From: JBFXJF01 sp050175155
GTDB taxonomy: Bacteria; Bacillota; Bacilli; Tepidibacillales; Tepidibacillaceae
Length of the DNA stretch: 64,000 bases
Assembly (NCBI GenBank): GCA_050175155.1
Contig: JBFXJF010000007.1
Span: forward strand, 45,103 to 109,102
Direction of reading: 5' to 3'
Every line of letters starts with the position of its first letter. Within the stretch, counting starts at the first letter, position 1. The notes under the pieces are model-generated. The model searched no databases. It was not told where the DNA came from and saw only the letters and a program-made list of their open reading frames with translations. Shown piece after piece: positions 1 to 9,552 of this stretch. The position numbers and the translations under genes were made by a program.

Positions 1-2481
1 TGGATAACCAGTACCATCCCATCTTTCATGATGGGCAGCAACAACATAAGCAATATCCTTATATTGTTCAGTTTCCCCTAAAATTTTAGCACTCTTTATA
101 GGATGTTGTTTCATCAGTTCCCATTCTTCATCATTAAGTTTTCCTTCTTTGTTTAATATCGCTTCATTTATACCAATTTTCCCGATATCATGCAGGTCAC
201 CCGCTACTTTAATTTTGTTGATTCTTTTCAAATCCCAATTCAACTCTTTAGCAATTGCTTGACAATATTTGCCTACGCGCTCAGAGTGCATTTTTTCTCT
301 TTCGCTCTTTTGAAATAGCGTACTCATCATTGCTGTAATCATATTACTGCGTGTGCTTCTAGCGTTATAATACTTTTTTCTATAAAGTTGGGCTTCTGAT
401 TCCTTCATCAGTTTATCCAAACTTTGCACATCATCTTTTTGAATTCCGCAACCAAAAGAGACCGACAAATATACTTTAGCGTTTCCATTGTTAACAATTT
501 CAACATACCGTTCCAATTCATCTTCCAGGCGATTAGTTAGTTCCAGGGCATCTTCTTCCGATGATTTGGTTAAAAGGATTACGAATTCATCACCATCAAT
601 ACGTGCCAAAATATCTTTGTCACGTATTATTGATTGTACACTTTTAACCATTTCTTTAATTAATTCATCTCCAATTGCATGACCAAAATGATCGTTTACC
701 ATTTTTAAACCATTTATATCCCCGGTAATAATTGCTAAGGGACGGTATTCTTCAGTATCCAAACTTAAAAAAGTTTCTTCAAAGTACCGACGATTGTATA
801 TTCCGGTTAAATAATCATGGTAAGCCAAGTGCTTTATTTCTATCATCGCTTTTTCCCGTTTGGTTACATCAAATATTATAGATAGTAGCACTTTTTTTTG
901 ACCAAAATCAATTGGACTTGTGTATACATCAACTATCCTGATTTCTCCGTTTTTTAGTCTATGAGAGAAAGTAAAATATTTCTGGCCTTTCCGTAACGCT
1001 ATAAGCAGTAACTCCTTTATTTTATCTTCTTCGAGAGTGTTAATGTCCTGAATAGACATTTCCAACAGCTCGTCCTTTGAGTAGCCGTAGAAACGTACTG
1101 CGGCTGGATTAGAATCCAATATCCGCCCTGTTTCCGGTTCGATAAAGAGCATCCCTGCCTCATGATTTTCTATCATCGATCTAAGTCTGGCTAACTCACT
1201 TTTTTCCTGTTCTTCCATCTTTTTTTTATCATTAATATCGATTCCGATTGAGTAATAATTTACAGTGACACCATTTTCATCAAAGATAGCAACATCTTGC
1301 CATTCCATCCATCGCATTTCTTTATCCTTTAAAACTCTGTGGATAGAGCTGGCTACATTTTTATCAGGTGTTAAGCCTAAATATCGTTGTTTAACACTTT
1401 CTTTTTCCCCATCAGGTATAATGTCCAAAAACTTTTTTCCGATTAAGTCTTCTCTTTTATAGCCTAAATACTCACAATAACCTTCATTGACGTAAGTTAA
1501 AGTACAGTCCTTATCAAATTCACAGATAAATACTGGGATACGGTTAACAATATTGTAATATCTTTGGCGTTCTTCTTGTATTAGTAACGTCTGCTGTTTG
1601 CTTTCTTTAATCAGCCAGGCACTTTGTAACAGTAAAGTTAGCTGGTTTATATCAAATTCGGTATAGTCAGCCTCTTTATTTCCCAAGCCTAAAACGGCTA
1701 CAATTTTTCCTTCATAAAATACTGGAATAGACATATAGTTTAACAAAGCTACATGACCCTCTGGGTAGCCTTTTTTCATTAGATTCGGTGCTTGAAAATT
1801 GTTAACGATAATTGGTTTTCTTTGGCGTACTACTTCTCCCCACAAGCCAGCTTTTTCAAGTTGACGTATTGTATGTTTTTCTATTACATTACAATCGGGC
1901 ATAACACCATTGGTCCATGTATTTAATTGAAATTTTTTTTCACTCTCATCATATAGATAAATATAGCCATAAGTGCTACTTGTAAGTTCTAAGGCGCTGT
2001 GAAGAGTATAATCCAAGAATTTCTGTTGATCTGAGACATCTTGATTGTATATATCTATTATGATTTCCTGTCTTTTTATCACCTGTTGGGTTTCCAACAC
2101 TTGTTTCTCAAGATTTTTCTTATCTGAAATGTCTTCTACTAAGGAAATAAAGTATCCTTCTTTGGGGGAATAAGCATAAACCTTATACCACCTATTTAAA
2201 GAGTGAGAAAACTGCTCCAATTGGATTTTTTTACCACAGTAAGCAACCTGCGAATAGGTTCCAATCCAGTCGAAATTATCATCAACAATGGAAGGTAAAA
2301 CTTCTGTAACTTTTTTCCCTATAATATTATCGGCGGAAAGCCCAGTATATTCTTCAAATTGAGAATTTAAATCTATAAATATGTAATCACAGGGCTTACC
2401 TTTTTCGTCTTTAACAAACTTATGTAATGCATATCCAAGAGGCATGTCCTTTATGATTCTAGTTGAAAAATATTCTTTCAA
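1..2481 (-). CDS. PAS-GAF-PAS-PAS-GGDEF-HD-GYP signalling protein (C-terminus cut by window edge)
   Basis: This is a large cytoplasmic cyclic-di-GMP-type signalling protein, open for 827 codons up to the window edge. In order I read an N-terminal PAS-like region (about 1-115), a GAF domain (about 150-290), two more PAS domains (about 300-540), a GGDEF domain and an HD-GYP domain. The GGDEF signature is DGDEF at 629-633, a variant also found in active cyclases. The HD pair is H764-D765 in DLHDIGKIG, and the HHERWDGTGYP motif is at 817-827. No membrane segment is seen. The start is TTG at 2481 behind GAGGTG with 7-nt spacing; the first ATG lies 12 codons later and has no well-placed site. Known role of the families: GGDEF makes and HD-GYP degrades c-di-GMP. 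The ligands of the sensor domains are unknown. Confidence 0.9.
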   Translation of the reverse strand, partial: MKEYFSTRIIKDMPLGYALHKFVKDEKGKPCDYIFIDLNSQFEEYTGLSADNIIGKKVTEVLPSIVDDNFDWIGTYSQVAYCGKKIQLEQFSHSLNRWYKVYAYSPKEGYFISLVEDISDKKNLEKQVLETQQVIKRQEIIIDIYNQDVSDQQKFLDYTLHSALELTSSTYGYIYLYDESEKKFQLNTWTNGVMPDCNVIEKHTIRQLEKAGLWGEVVRQRKPIIVNNFQAPNLMKKGYPEGHVALLNYMSIPVFYEGKIVAVLGLGNKEADYTEFDINQLTLLLQSAWLIKESKQQTLLIQEERQRYYNIVNRIPVFICEFDKDCTLTYVNEGYCEYLGYKREDLIGKKFLDIIPDGEKESVKQRYLGLTPDKNVASSIHRVLKDKEMRWMEWQDVAIFDENGVTVNYYSIGIDINDKKKMEEQEKSELARLRSMIENHEAGMLFIEPETGRILDSNPAAVRFYGYSKDELLEMSIQDINTLEEDKIKELLLIALRKGQKYFTFSHRLKNGEIRIVDVYTSPIDFGQKKVLLSIIFDVTKREKAMIEIKHLAYHDYLTGIYNRRYFEETFLSLDTEEYRPLAIITGDINGLKMVNDHFGHAIGDELIKEMVKSVQSIIRDKDILARIDGDEFVILLTKSSEEDALELTNRLEDELERYVEIVNNGNAKVYLSVSFGCGIQKDDVQSLDKLMKESEAQLYRKKYYNARSTRSNMITAMMSTLFQKSEREKMHSERVGKYCQAIAKELNWDLKRINKIKVAGDLHDIGKIGINEAILNKEGKLNDEEWELMKQHPIKSAKILGETEQYKDIAYVVAAHHERWDGTGYP

Positions 2482-2865
2482 TTCTTATCACCTCTAATAG
2501 TTTCTCATAAGAGATTAGATTTTCGACATATATCTCCATTTTTTTAAACCTTAAAAATATTATATATTATATAGTTTATTTGGTCATCAAAATTAAATAT
2601 ACCTACTTATAAATTGGCTTACAATAAAAAAGGCAATGTAATCATCTATAGCAAAGCTTTTGCGAAAGCTAGAGCAGAGCGTTAGATAATTACATTGCCT
2701 TAACATACATGTGATTCTTCACTAGCGCTCAGAATGAAAATATATATTAATTTTACTTACTATTGGTTAATATAAATAATTAATAGCTACTATTATCAAT
2801 TAGTCTTCATATGATATGATATAGACAAGTACGGCAAGTATTCTTATGAAAAGGTGGCGCTATTT
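2482..2865. other. Intergenic region between divergent genes; holds hairpin element copy 1
   Basis: This 384-bp stretch separates the divergent signalling gene and the DUF4153 gene. It is very AT-rich. The only distinct structure is the hairpin element at 2630-2701, described separately. I see no convincing coding sequence here. Confidence 0.6.
2630..2701 (-). repeat. Dispersed hairpin element, copy 1
   Basis: Outer arms AAGGCAATGTAAT and ATTACATTGCCTT pair perfectly and enclose the conserved core, which reads AACGCTCTGCTCT on the minus strand. A T-run follows the arm on the minus strand only. No minus-strand gene lies immediately upstream, so this copy is not an obvious terminator. Confidence 0.85.
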
Positions 2866-4644
2866 ATGGTCGAAGAGAATAGTAAAAGAAGGTTGTCGCT
2901 TATTGATTATACAAAAATAGGTATTGAATCCGTTTACAAAACTTTTCTTAGATTTCCTTTAACAATCCTTTTATTCGTTGCACTTGCAGTAACAACTATT
3001 TATAGAATTGAAATAGCTTACAGAGAAAGTATGTATGAGATAATTGATCGTCTGACGGGAGTTCTATTACTCGGAGTAGTGTTATCTTTAGCTGTGCAGA
3101 TGTTATTTGAGAGATATTCAAGAAAACAAAATATTCTTTATAAAATTGCAGCTTATTCGATGGAAATAGCTATAATAGTCGGATATTATTTTTATCTATT
3201 TCCAAACACTGGACTTGTATCAGTTGAAAGATTGTTGCTAATAAGTATTTCACTAATACTTGCCTTTCTATTTATTCCTTACTTATTTAGAAGGGAAAAT
3301 TTTGAACTGTACATTACTAGTATAATGACAAGGTTAGTAACTACAGTATTCTTTACTACGGTATTAGCGCTAGGCTTGACTGCAACATTATTTGCAATAG
3401 AATCTCTTCTATACAATGAGCTCGATTCAAATTTTTACTCGTACATTTGGATCCTAGCTTGGTCTATTTTTGCCCCTATATTTTTCCTGTATGGGTTACC
3501 CAAAAGAGAAGAAGATTTTAGTTTAAATAGTTATAATAAGGTTCTTGAAGTATTATTGCTTTATATAATTTTACCAATACTTAGTATCTTTACAGTAGTA
3601 TTGTATATTTACTTTGGAAAGATTTTAATTACGCAGGTATGGCCTGAGGGGATAGTCTCTTATCTTGTTCTTTCTTATACGGCTGTTGGATTATCTTCAA
3701 TATTCCTTATATCACCACTAAAGTTAAAAAACAAATGGGCTAGAATATTTATTTCAATATTTACTAAGGTTAGCATACCGTTACTTGTTATAATGTTTAT
3801 GTCTATAGGTATCCGAATTGGTGAATATGGCTTCACCGAAAATAGATATTATATCTTAATAATCGGAATATGGGCAACATTCGCTATCTTGTTTGTATTA
3901 TTTAATAAAGGTAAAAACAACATAGTTCTTCCAATTAGTTTAGCAATTGTTGCTTTTCTAATTGTAATAGGTCCGTGGAGTGCATTTAATGTTTCTGTTG
4001 CAAGCCAATCTGAACGTTTTTACAATATATTGATTAAGTACGACATGATTGATGAAAACGGTAAAGTTAACGTGAACGATAGAATAATTGAAGATATTGA
4101 TAAAAAAGAGATCATTGGAATATTGCGATATTTTGAATATTCTCATGAGCCAGAAGAATTAACGTATCTACCAAGCGGTTTTGGTATCATTGATATGGAA
4201 AGAATCTTTGGTTTTTCAGAATATATGTATGTTGATGATTACTCTAATCAAATAAGTTATTATAGAGATAACACTAATCCACTTGTTATAACAGGTTACG
4301 ATGTTCTCTATAATTTTAAGTCCTATAATCAGGATACTGAAAAAGAGTTTGATTTTAATGGCTCTAGTTATAAAGTTTATATCAAAAAGGATTTCGTTTT
4401 AACAATATCGCTTGATGGAGATGAGATATATCAAGTAAGTATTCAAGAATATGTAAAATCTTTGCATGAAAAATATGGATATAACACAAAGGGAGAGAGT
4501 ATTGCACCTGAGGATTTGATCTTTATTGATGGAAATGAAGAAGCTGAAGTAATGTTTGTTTTTAATCAAATATATGGCACGGTTATTAATGAAGAAGTAA
4601 AATTAGAGAATATTGAGGTTGAGATTTATATCAATTTAAAATAA
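2866..4644 (+). CDS. DUF4153-type polytopic membrane protein
   Basis: The 592-residue protein has about 12 hydrophobic segments in its first two thirds (roughly 30-390), then a hydrophilic C-terminal domain of about 200 residues, probably outside the membrane. The N-terminal phrase FLRFPLTILLF and the region around YLFRRENFELYITSI resemble DUF4153 proteins of clostridia. The family has no established function. An upstream GTG at 2854 is in frame, but AAGGTGG sits 8 nt before ATG 2866, so I chose the ATG. It is a single-gene unit followed by a hairpin element that lies between convergent genes. Confidence 0.75.
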   Translation: MVEENSKRRLSLIDYTKIGIESVYKTFLRFPLTILLFVALAVTTIYRIEIAYRESMYEIIDRLTGVLLLGVVLSLAVQMLFERYSRKQNILYKIAAYSMEIAIIVGYYFYLFPNTGLVSVERLLLISISLILAFLFIPYLFRRENFELYITSIMTRLVTTVFFTTVLALGLTATLFAIESLLYNELDSNFYSYIWILAWSIFAPIFFLYGLPKREEDFSLNSYNKVLEVLLLYIILPILSIFTVVLYIYFGKILITQVWPEGIVSYLVLSYTAVGLSSIFLISPLKLKNKWARIFISIFTKVSIPLLVIMFMSIGIRIGEYGFTENRYYILIIGIWATFAILFVLFNKGKNNIVLPISLAIVAFLIVIGPWSAFNVSVASQSERFYNILIKYDMIDENGKVNVNDRIIEDIDKKEIIGILRYFEYSHEPEELTYLPSGFGIIDMERIFGFSEYMYVDDYSNQISYYRDNTNPLVITGYDVLYNFKSYNQDTEKEFDFNGSSYKVYIKKDFVLTISLDGDEIYQVSIQEYVKSLHEKYGYNTKGESIAPEDLIFIDGNEEAEVMFVFNQIYGTVINEEVKLENIEVEIYINLK

Positions 4645-4671
4645 GAGCATTACCTTAAGGGATTGAGTTAT

Positions 4672-4745
4672 AAAAGAGATATAATCATCTTTAGCGAAGC
4701 CTTTGCGTCAGCAAGAGCAGAGCGTTAGATGACTATATCTCTTTT
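4672..4745. repeat. Dispersed hairpin element, copy 2 (probable bidirectional terminator)
   Basis: Arms AAAAGAGATATA and TATATCTCTTTT enclose the same core as copy 1 (minus-strand orientation). A T-run follows on the plus strand. It lies between the convergent DUF4153 and symporter genes, where a bidirectional terminator is expected. Confidence 0.85.
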
Positions 4746-4788
4746 TATATTATTAAATCGCACTTAAATTTTTTTAAATAAAAGCTGT

Positions 4789-6162
4789 TTAGTTTTTAAC
4801 AGTTTTTCTATTTTTGACCTTGTAAGAAATGTATAAAAATAACAGATAGACAACGAGTGCTAGTAGCGTATATACATACATAATTGGATTGTTATCTACA
4901 TAACCTACTACTGGAATTCCTAATATAAGCATTAGGGGTAGACCAAAGAATAAGCCAATTGCGCTACCAAATACAAGATTTTCTGCGACTTGAGAATTGA
5001 ATTCAGGATCTACTTCTCTCAATAAAGCTAAACCTGTTGAAAGGGTACCCGTTAACATTCCATACAATGCAAGTATATACTCAAGCGTATGTACTTTAAA
5101 TATTCGCTTGGATAAATAGTAGATGAATCCAAAAGTAACTAATCCACCTGTTAATGTAATAATAAATAATGGCAACAAGTTAGTTTTAATTACGACGATT
5201 GATAGAGCAGCAACTGAAGCTGCAATCATATAATCAAATGATGCCCCTGAAATTCTTTGTAATAGATAATTATTTGGGTAATTTTGAATAATAATTTCTT
5301 TCTTTTTTAGGTAATCAAATATTAATCTTAAAATAATTGCATATACCGTACCAAATAAAAATTGAAATCCCCATAGCATAGACATAAGAGTTTCTCCGTA
5401 TGTACCTAAGTTTTTCAAAAGCGAATCCAAACCAACTAAAGTTAAATATGCTGTCAAATATACTATTCCTATTAAGCAGATTTGGACTGTAATTTTATCA
5501 AGACCAGTACTTAAAGGAATATCGCCTGGATCGGATTCTTCTTTAATTATCTCTTGAATAACATCATTTTCAAGGGTTTCATGCTTCATTTTTTTCTGTC
5601 TTACGAGGTAATTAAGTATGATTACTCCACCGATACTTGCCCACAAGAATCCAATAGTAGAGAAGGCCAAACCAACTTGTCCACCATCGCTAAAGCCAGA
5701 AGAAACCCACTGATCACCGATAGAAAATGCCACTCCTGGACCTTGTCCAAACCCTAATGGAAGTAGCAATCCAAAGGTTGGGAAGATGTCGGGGAATATA
5801 GTATATAAAAAGATCAAAGTGATTCCAAAACCAACAATACCTTGTATGAGGTAAGTTGAAACAATTGTAATACCAGTATTAAAGCTTGAGTTACTTTGCT
5901 TACCTGGGTTTCTCTCTTTTAAAGCAAGAGCAATAAAACCTATTGACATAAGATGATAAACCAATGTTTCTAAATTCTTCGGGTTAAAAGGTGTTAAGTT
6001 TAAAATTTCCGGACCAAGAATTAACCCGATAAAACCAGCAACAAACGACGTGGGAAGTAAAAATTTGTTAAATATCTTAAACTTTTGTTTAATAAAAATT
6101 GCTAAAAAAATAAATAATGATAAGTACAAGAAATCTAATATTACTGTCCAATGATTACTCAA
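4789..6162 (-). CDS. Sodium/glutamate symporter-like protein (ESS family)
   Basis: This is a 457-residue inner-membrane secondary transporter with about 12 hydrophobic segments. The motif GFGQGPGVAFSIG (about residues 138-150) and the repeated re-entrant-loop character match the GltS/ESS family, which imports glutamate with Na+. The central hydrophilic loop (about 195-225, rich in E and K) is usual for the family. The start is TTG at 6162, preceded by GGGAGG about 10 nt upstream; no ATG fits better. The actual substrate may differ from glutamate, as ESS members are not all characterised. The gene follows the acyltransferase on the same strand after a short gap of about 44 bp, so the two may be co-transcribed. 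Confidence 0.85.
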   Translation of the reverse strand: MSNHWTVILDFLYLSLFIFLAIFIKQKFKIFNKFLLPTSFVAGFIGLILGPEILNLTPFNPKNLETLVYHLMSIGFIALALKERNPGKQSNSSFNTGITIVSTYLIQGIVGFGITLIFLYTIFPDIFPTFGLLLPLGFGQGPGVAFSIGDQWVSSGFSDGGQVGLAFSTIGFLWASIGGVIILNYLVRQKKMKHETLENDVIQEIIKEESDPGDIPLSTGLDKITVQICLIGIVYLTAYLTLVGLDSLLKNLGTYGETLMSMLWGFQFLFGTVYAIILRLIFDYLKKKEIIIQNYPNNYLLQRISGASFDYMIAASVAALSIVVIKTNLLPLFIITLTGGLVTFGFIYYLSKRIFKVHTLEYILALYGMLTGTLSTGLALLREVDPEFNSQVAENLVFGSAIGLFFGLPLMLILGIPVVGYVDNNPIMYVYTLLALVVYLLFLYISYKVKNRKTVKN

Positions 6163-6206
6163 TAATTACACGCCTCCCTTTTTAGATGTTCAATTCGTCT
6201 TTATTT

Positions 6207-7397
6207 CTACTTACCGTGTAAAAAATTCAAGGCTTCTGTCCACTTATAGGCCGAAATTGTAGTATTATCAAATCTAAATCTGAATAATTGTTCATTATAG
6301 TAGAATTCGAATTGGTCATTATATTGAACGTTTAGGCCTAACATCTTACTAACTTCGAAAGGTATAATTTGATTATCTAAATTTTCAATATATAAATAAA
6401 TTTTATTTAGAAAAATAGTACCATAGTACATGTTTATCAGAGGCTTTAAACTACTACCAACAGATACCGTCACTTTATCGTCCCTTAAAATTATATGGTC
6501 TGTATCCTCCTCCTTTTCAATTAGCTGGATTAAATTACCTATCTGCCATTTATTCCATGGGTTTGGATATGTAAAAAGAGGTTCGTCTGTTATTTTATCA
6601 AAAAATCCGTATTTATTATAAATAACAGTATAATTACATTTATTACAGTAAAAAACATTCCCCTTTGATTGCATTGTACCAATTGATTTGCACTGAGGGC
6701 AAGTAAAAAGAAATAGTTCAAGGCTTTCTGCTAAATTATGGGCTGTATAGGTATTCATAACTTTCTTCTGTTGTTCATATTCATCGTAATTAAGTTTATC
6801 GGATAGTTCCTTGTCAATCTCATCGGCACTCATATTTTTAATATCCTCGGGAGTAAAAGTGTACTCGTATTTCAGATGAACCTTGCCCTTGCGATTATTA
6901 TTTGCCCATCTTGGGTGAGCCAGATGAGATCCACTAAGAATAACTGTCACAACTGGTATTTCTAGCATTTTTATTAACTTAGCCGTTGAACGGACTAATT
7001 CTTGTGTTTCACCATCCCAATTTCGTTGACCTTCAGGAAAAATTCCTACTATACCTTTATTTTTTACAATTCTAATAATATCTTTAACGGTAATAATATC
7101 TGGAACAAATTTCTTTTTGGGTATTGCACCTGTTAGTTTACTAAGTAGAAATCCTTTAACAGGATTCCTGAATTGTTCATCTGAAGTAACAAAATAAATA
7201 GGCTCCTTAACAAAAGCACCTACAAAGAAGGGATCCAAATTATTAACATGATTAGGTAATATTAAATATGGCGGCTCAACGTTATTTAGATCTCGGTTAT
7301 CATAAGTAATACTATATTTATACTTAAAATATAGCTTCAAGAAAGAAATTCCTATCCTATTAATAACAATATTAACTTTCTTAAACTCAGTTGCCAT
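6207..7397 (-). CDS. PlsC-like 1-acyl-glycerol-3-phosphate acyltransferase with C-terminal zinc ribbon
   Basis: The N-terminal half (about 35-240) is a lysophospholipid acyltransferase domain. It has the catalytic block NHVNNLDPFF (the NHxxxxD motif, about 49-58) and the substrate block FPEGQRNWDG (about 119-128). A second part contains CPQC and CNKC pairs (about 234-257), which look like a zinc ribbon, followed by a roughly 130-residue region without a recognised fold. The family transfers acyl chains to lysophosphatidic acid at the cytoplasmic membrane face. At 396 residues it is longer than a simple PlsC (about 200-250), so the added domain may give regulation or a different acceptor. The ATG start lies about 9 nt after a G-run. 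Confidence 0.85.
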   Translation of the reverse strand: MATEFKKVNIVINRIGISFLKLYFKYKYSITYDNRDLNNVEPPYLILPNHVNNLDPFFVGAFVKEPIYFVTSDEQFRNPVKGFLLSKLTGAIPKKKFVPDIITVKDIIRIVKNKGIVGIFPEGQRNWDGETQELVRSTAKLIKMLEIPVVTVILSGSHLAHPRWANNNRKGKVHLKYEYTFTPEDIKNMSADEIDKELSDKLNYDEYEQQKKVMNTYTAHNLAESLELFLFTCPQCKSIGTMQSKGNVFYCNKCNYTVIYNKYGFFDKITDEPLFTYPNPWNKWQIGNLIQLIEKEEDTDHIILRDDKVTVSVGSSLKPLINMYYGTIFLNKIYLYIENLDNQIIPFEVSKMLGLNVQYNDQFEFYYNEQLFRFRFDNTTISAYKWTEALNFLHGK

Positions 7398-7705
7398 CTT
7401 GGAAGCCCCCCCATATTATAAAAGACAAATTAATAATAACAATCTTTTTATAATAAAAAAAGATTTTTAATTAGATTTACCCGAAAAAGAAAGTGTTTTA
7501 TTGGTTTAAATTTTATGGTAATATTTATAGAAATGATTATTTAGTAATTAATATAAAATATTTTGCACTAAAATCAGCTAATTGTCGTGATTGTAATAAA
7601 AGGTTATATTTGTTAGTTTAATATTAAAAAAAATTTATTTTTTATCTCTATTTTATGGTACTATACCTTATATATAGAAAATTAGAAGTTTAGAAGGGGA
7701 GACAT
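7398..7705. other. Intergenic region between divergent genes with a repeated ATTTTATGGTA motif
   Basis: The 11-mer ATTTTATGGTA occurs at 7510-7520 and 7650-7660, the second copy running into a TATACC-like -10. The region presumably carries the promoter of the NapH-like gene. I see no coding sequence. Confidence 0.45.
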
Positions 7706-8482
7706 ATGGAGAAGAATAAGAAACAAAAAAGCATAAGAGTACATCGACACATCATACAAGGTTTATTTCTGGCATTATCTATCTACTTAATAATTAATTT
7801 CTTACCATCTCGTGAATTTATGTTGGTTGCTCTTGCACTAATTCTTACAATTGCTATAGTATTTCGGACTGGATTTTGTGGTTGGTTGTGCCCGATTGGG
7901 ACGATTGTTGATTTCATAAGTAGATTAGGTGAAAAAATTAGTGGGTTAGCTTTATTTAAGCCTGTCAAGAAAAGATATAAAAAATGGGTTAAGAATAATA
8001 TAGTTGTATTAAACAAAATAGATAAGTACGCTAGACTTTTTAAATATGTTTTCTTATTGTGGATATTACAGGCTGCATTTTTATCTATTGCTTCAATTAA
8101 AAGTGAGGACGAGCATGGAATAATAACTGTGTTATATCTAGTTATTGGCTTATTAGTTCTCGGCTTATTTGTTGATCGTGCATGGTGCAAATATGCTTGT
8201 CCACTCGGGGCGATTATCGGTATATTTGGTAAATTAAGTCCTACAAAAGTGACAAGAGATGAAGATTTATGTATTAATTGTAATCTTTGTACAAAAAGTT
8301 GCCCGATGAATATTGATGTAGCGAAGAAACAATATGTTAAATCATTAGATTGTAATACGTGTTTGATGTGTGTTGATGCATGTCCGGTAGAAGGCGCGTT
8401 AGATTTGAAGATTAATGTACCCTTTGTTGGAAAAGATAAATCTAGAGTTACTGAAATAATCGATGAACAGGCGGTGGAGTAA
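7706..8482 (+). CDS. NapH/NosR-type membrane 4Fe-4S protein
   Basis: This 258-residue protein has about four membrane segments. It has the two membrane-linked Cys motifs of the NapH/MauN/CcoG group, CGWLCP (about 55-60) and CKYACP (about 166-171). Two ferredoxin-type 4Fe-4S motifs follow: CINCNLCTKSCP (about 191-202) and CNTCLMCVDACP (about 217-228). Family members pass electrons from quinol to periplasmic or membrane redox enzymes. Here the gene opens a run of membrane-protein genes with two oxidase-like subunits, so it is a plausible electron donor for them (inference). RBS GGGGAG lies ahead of ATG 7706. The next small gene begins one base after its stop codon, so the two are coupled. Confidence 0.85.
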   Translation: MEKNKKQKSIRVHRHIIQGLFLALSIYLIINFLPSREFMLVALALILTIAIVFRTGFCGWLCPIGTIVDFISRLGEKISGLALFKPVKKRYKKWVKNNIVVLNKIDKYARLFKYVFLLWILQAAFLSIASIKSEDEHGIITVLYLVIGLLVLGLFVDRAWCKYACPLGAIIGIFGKLSPTKVTRDEDLCINCNLCTKSCPMNIDVAKKQYVKSLDCNTCLMCVDACPVEGALDLKINVPFVGKDKSRVTEIIDEQAVE

Positions 8483-8653
8483 ATGAAAATATCAAAGTCT
8501 GTTTATGGATATATCGTACTTTTTATATTTTTAGGTGGGCTAATAATAACAAAATTAGCTGGGGTATGGGTTATTTATGACCGCGATGATCTTGATAGTA
8601 AACATAAATCTTCAGCAGAGGTAATTCAATATATTACTGAGTATAAAGGATAA
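8483..8653 (+). CDS. 56-residue single-pass membrane protein following the NapH-like gene
   Basis: The ATG directly follows the TAA of the NapH-like gene, and the upstream GGTGGAG serves as ribosome site. The protein has one hydrophobic segment (about residues 8-32) with few charges before it, then an acidic and polar tail of about 22 residues. It has no Cys and only one His (in the tail), so it is not itself an obvious cofactor protein. The tight coupling suggests a small accessory subunit of the NapH-like protein (inference). I do not recognise a family. Confidence 0.7.
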   Translation: MKISKSVYGYIVLFIFLGGLIITKLAGVWVIYDRDDLDSKHKSSAEVIQYITEYKG

Positions 8654-8761
8654 AAAATATAGATTATCTCTAATACAAATAATTTTAGAGTATTAATCTT
8701 GAACTAAACAAGATGGATAAATACGTAAGGATATTAAAATATGTTAAAACAGTGATTATTT

Positions 8762-8803
8762 ATACTTAGGAGATAGAGAAATTCTTCTCCTAAGTATTTT
8801 TGT
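8762..8803 (+). terminator. Rho-independent terminator after the NapH-like pair
   Basis: Arms ATACTTAGGAGA and TCTCCTAAGTAT form a 12-bp stem followed by a T-rich run. Confidence 0.85.
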
Positions 8804-8903
8804 TTTTATAAATATGTAATATTTTATAAGGTTAATAAGTAGTATAGTTATAATTAGAGACAGTGACTAGATAAAGTATCAACGAGGATTTTTTAAAAAG
8901 GAG

Positions 8904-9524
8904 TTGAAAAGAATAGACTATTTTAAGTTTATAGAAATCTTTAATTTTGGATTAATGTTAATTATCTTAGTTATTATTTTTTTAAGACTTACAAACTTGG
9001 GCAATAAGGAATTACTTATTTGGCTCCCTGGTGTGATAGGGCTAACGATTGTTTTGTTTATAGAAGTTAACGAAACAATAATGATAGCTAAATATTATAC
9101 AGGATTAGTTGCTCTCACTTACGCTCTAGTATCTTCTGCGTACATGGTCAAAATAGATCGTAATAAAAAGTTTTCAGCATATTATTCATTTGGTTCTATA
9201 TTTTTGGGTCTTTCTACTATTTTTACAATTCATTTTGGCGGGGTGGTAGATAGCGTTTTGACAAAACCTCTTTTTTTATCTGTTATGTTGATTAGTTTAT
9301 TATTAATAATAGTTTCAGTTATTGTATTAGTTTTTACCAAATTAAATTTTCAACTCCTATGGGGTATGCTCGGCTGGGTCATAGTGGCAAGTTCTATTTT
9401 GATTCAATGGTTATCGAGTACGGTCGAGCTTTATACAAAGTTGATTCTATTGGTTGGGATTTTATTTTTAGCAAAAGAATTTATTATTGTAAATAAGTTG
9501 AAATTCAAAGAAACACGAACCTAA
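8904..9524 (+). CDS. Six- to seven-helix membrane protein, divergent paralog of the 10592 gene
   Basis: This polytopic protein of about 206 residues has no recognised domain. It aligns with the 232-residue protein at 10592-11290. Shared stretches include ELLIWLPGV versus ELTLWFSGI, KKFSAYYS versus KKISPYYT, and LLWGMLGW versus ILWSVVAW. I infer a divergent paralog that has lost the His and the loop found in the other copy (GHGIET). The start is uncertain: TTG 8904 is the only usual start codon near the N-terminus, but AAGGAG lies directly against it, and the next ATG (LMLIIL) would remove the first hydrophobic segment. The 3' end overlaps a terminator. Confidence 0.6.
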   Translation: MKRIDYFKFIEIFNFGLMLIILVIIFLRLTNLGNKELLIWLPGVIGLTIVLFIEVNETIMIAKYYTGLVALTYALVSSAYMVKIDRNKKFSAYYSFGSIFLGLSTIFTIHFGGVVDSVLTKPLFLSVMLISLLLIIVSVIVLVFTKLNFQLLWGMLGWVIVASSILIQWLSSTVELYTKLILLVGILFLAKEFIIVNKLKFKETRT

Positions 9525-9552
9525 TTCAAACAAGGTTCGTGTTTCTTTTTGA
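9507..9552 (+). terminator. Rho-independent terminator overlapping the gene end
   Basis: Arms AAAGAAACACGAACCT and AGGTTCGTGTTTCTTT pair over 16 bp and are followed by Ts. The left arm contains the last sense codons of the 8904 gene. Confidence 0.85.

Noticed and set aside
2641..2700. Hairpin elements read as CRISPR-like or as tRNA fragments
   Set aside because: Only four copies at irregular sites, with no spacer structure and no tRNA landmarks.
7783..8190. Minus-strand open frame of 135 codons opposite the NapH-like gene
   Set aside because: The plus-strand gene has clear Fe-S motifs in its own frame; the reverse frame is a shadow with no ribosome site.
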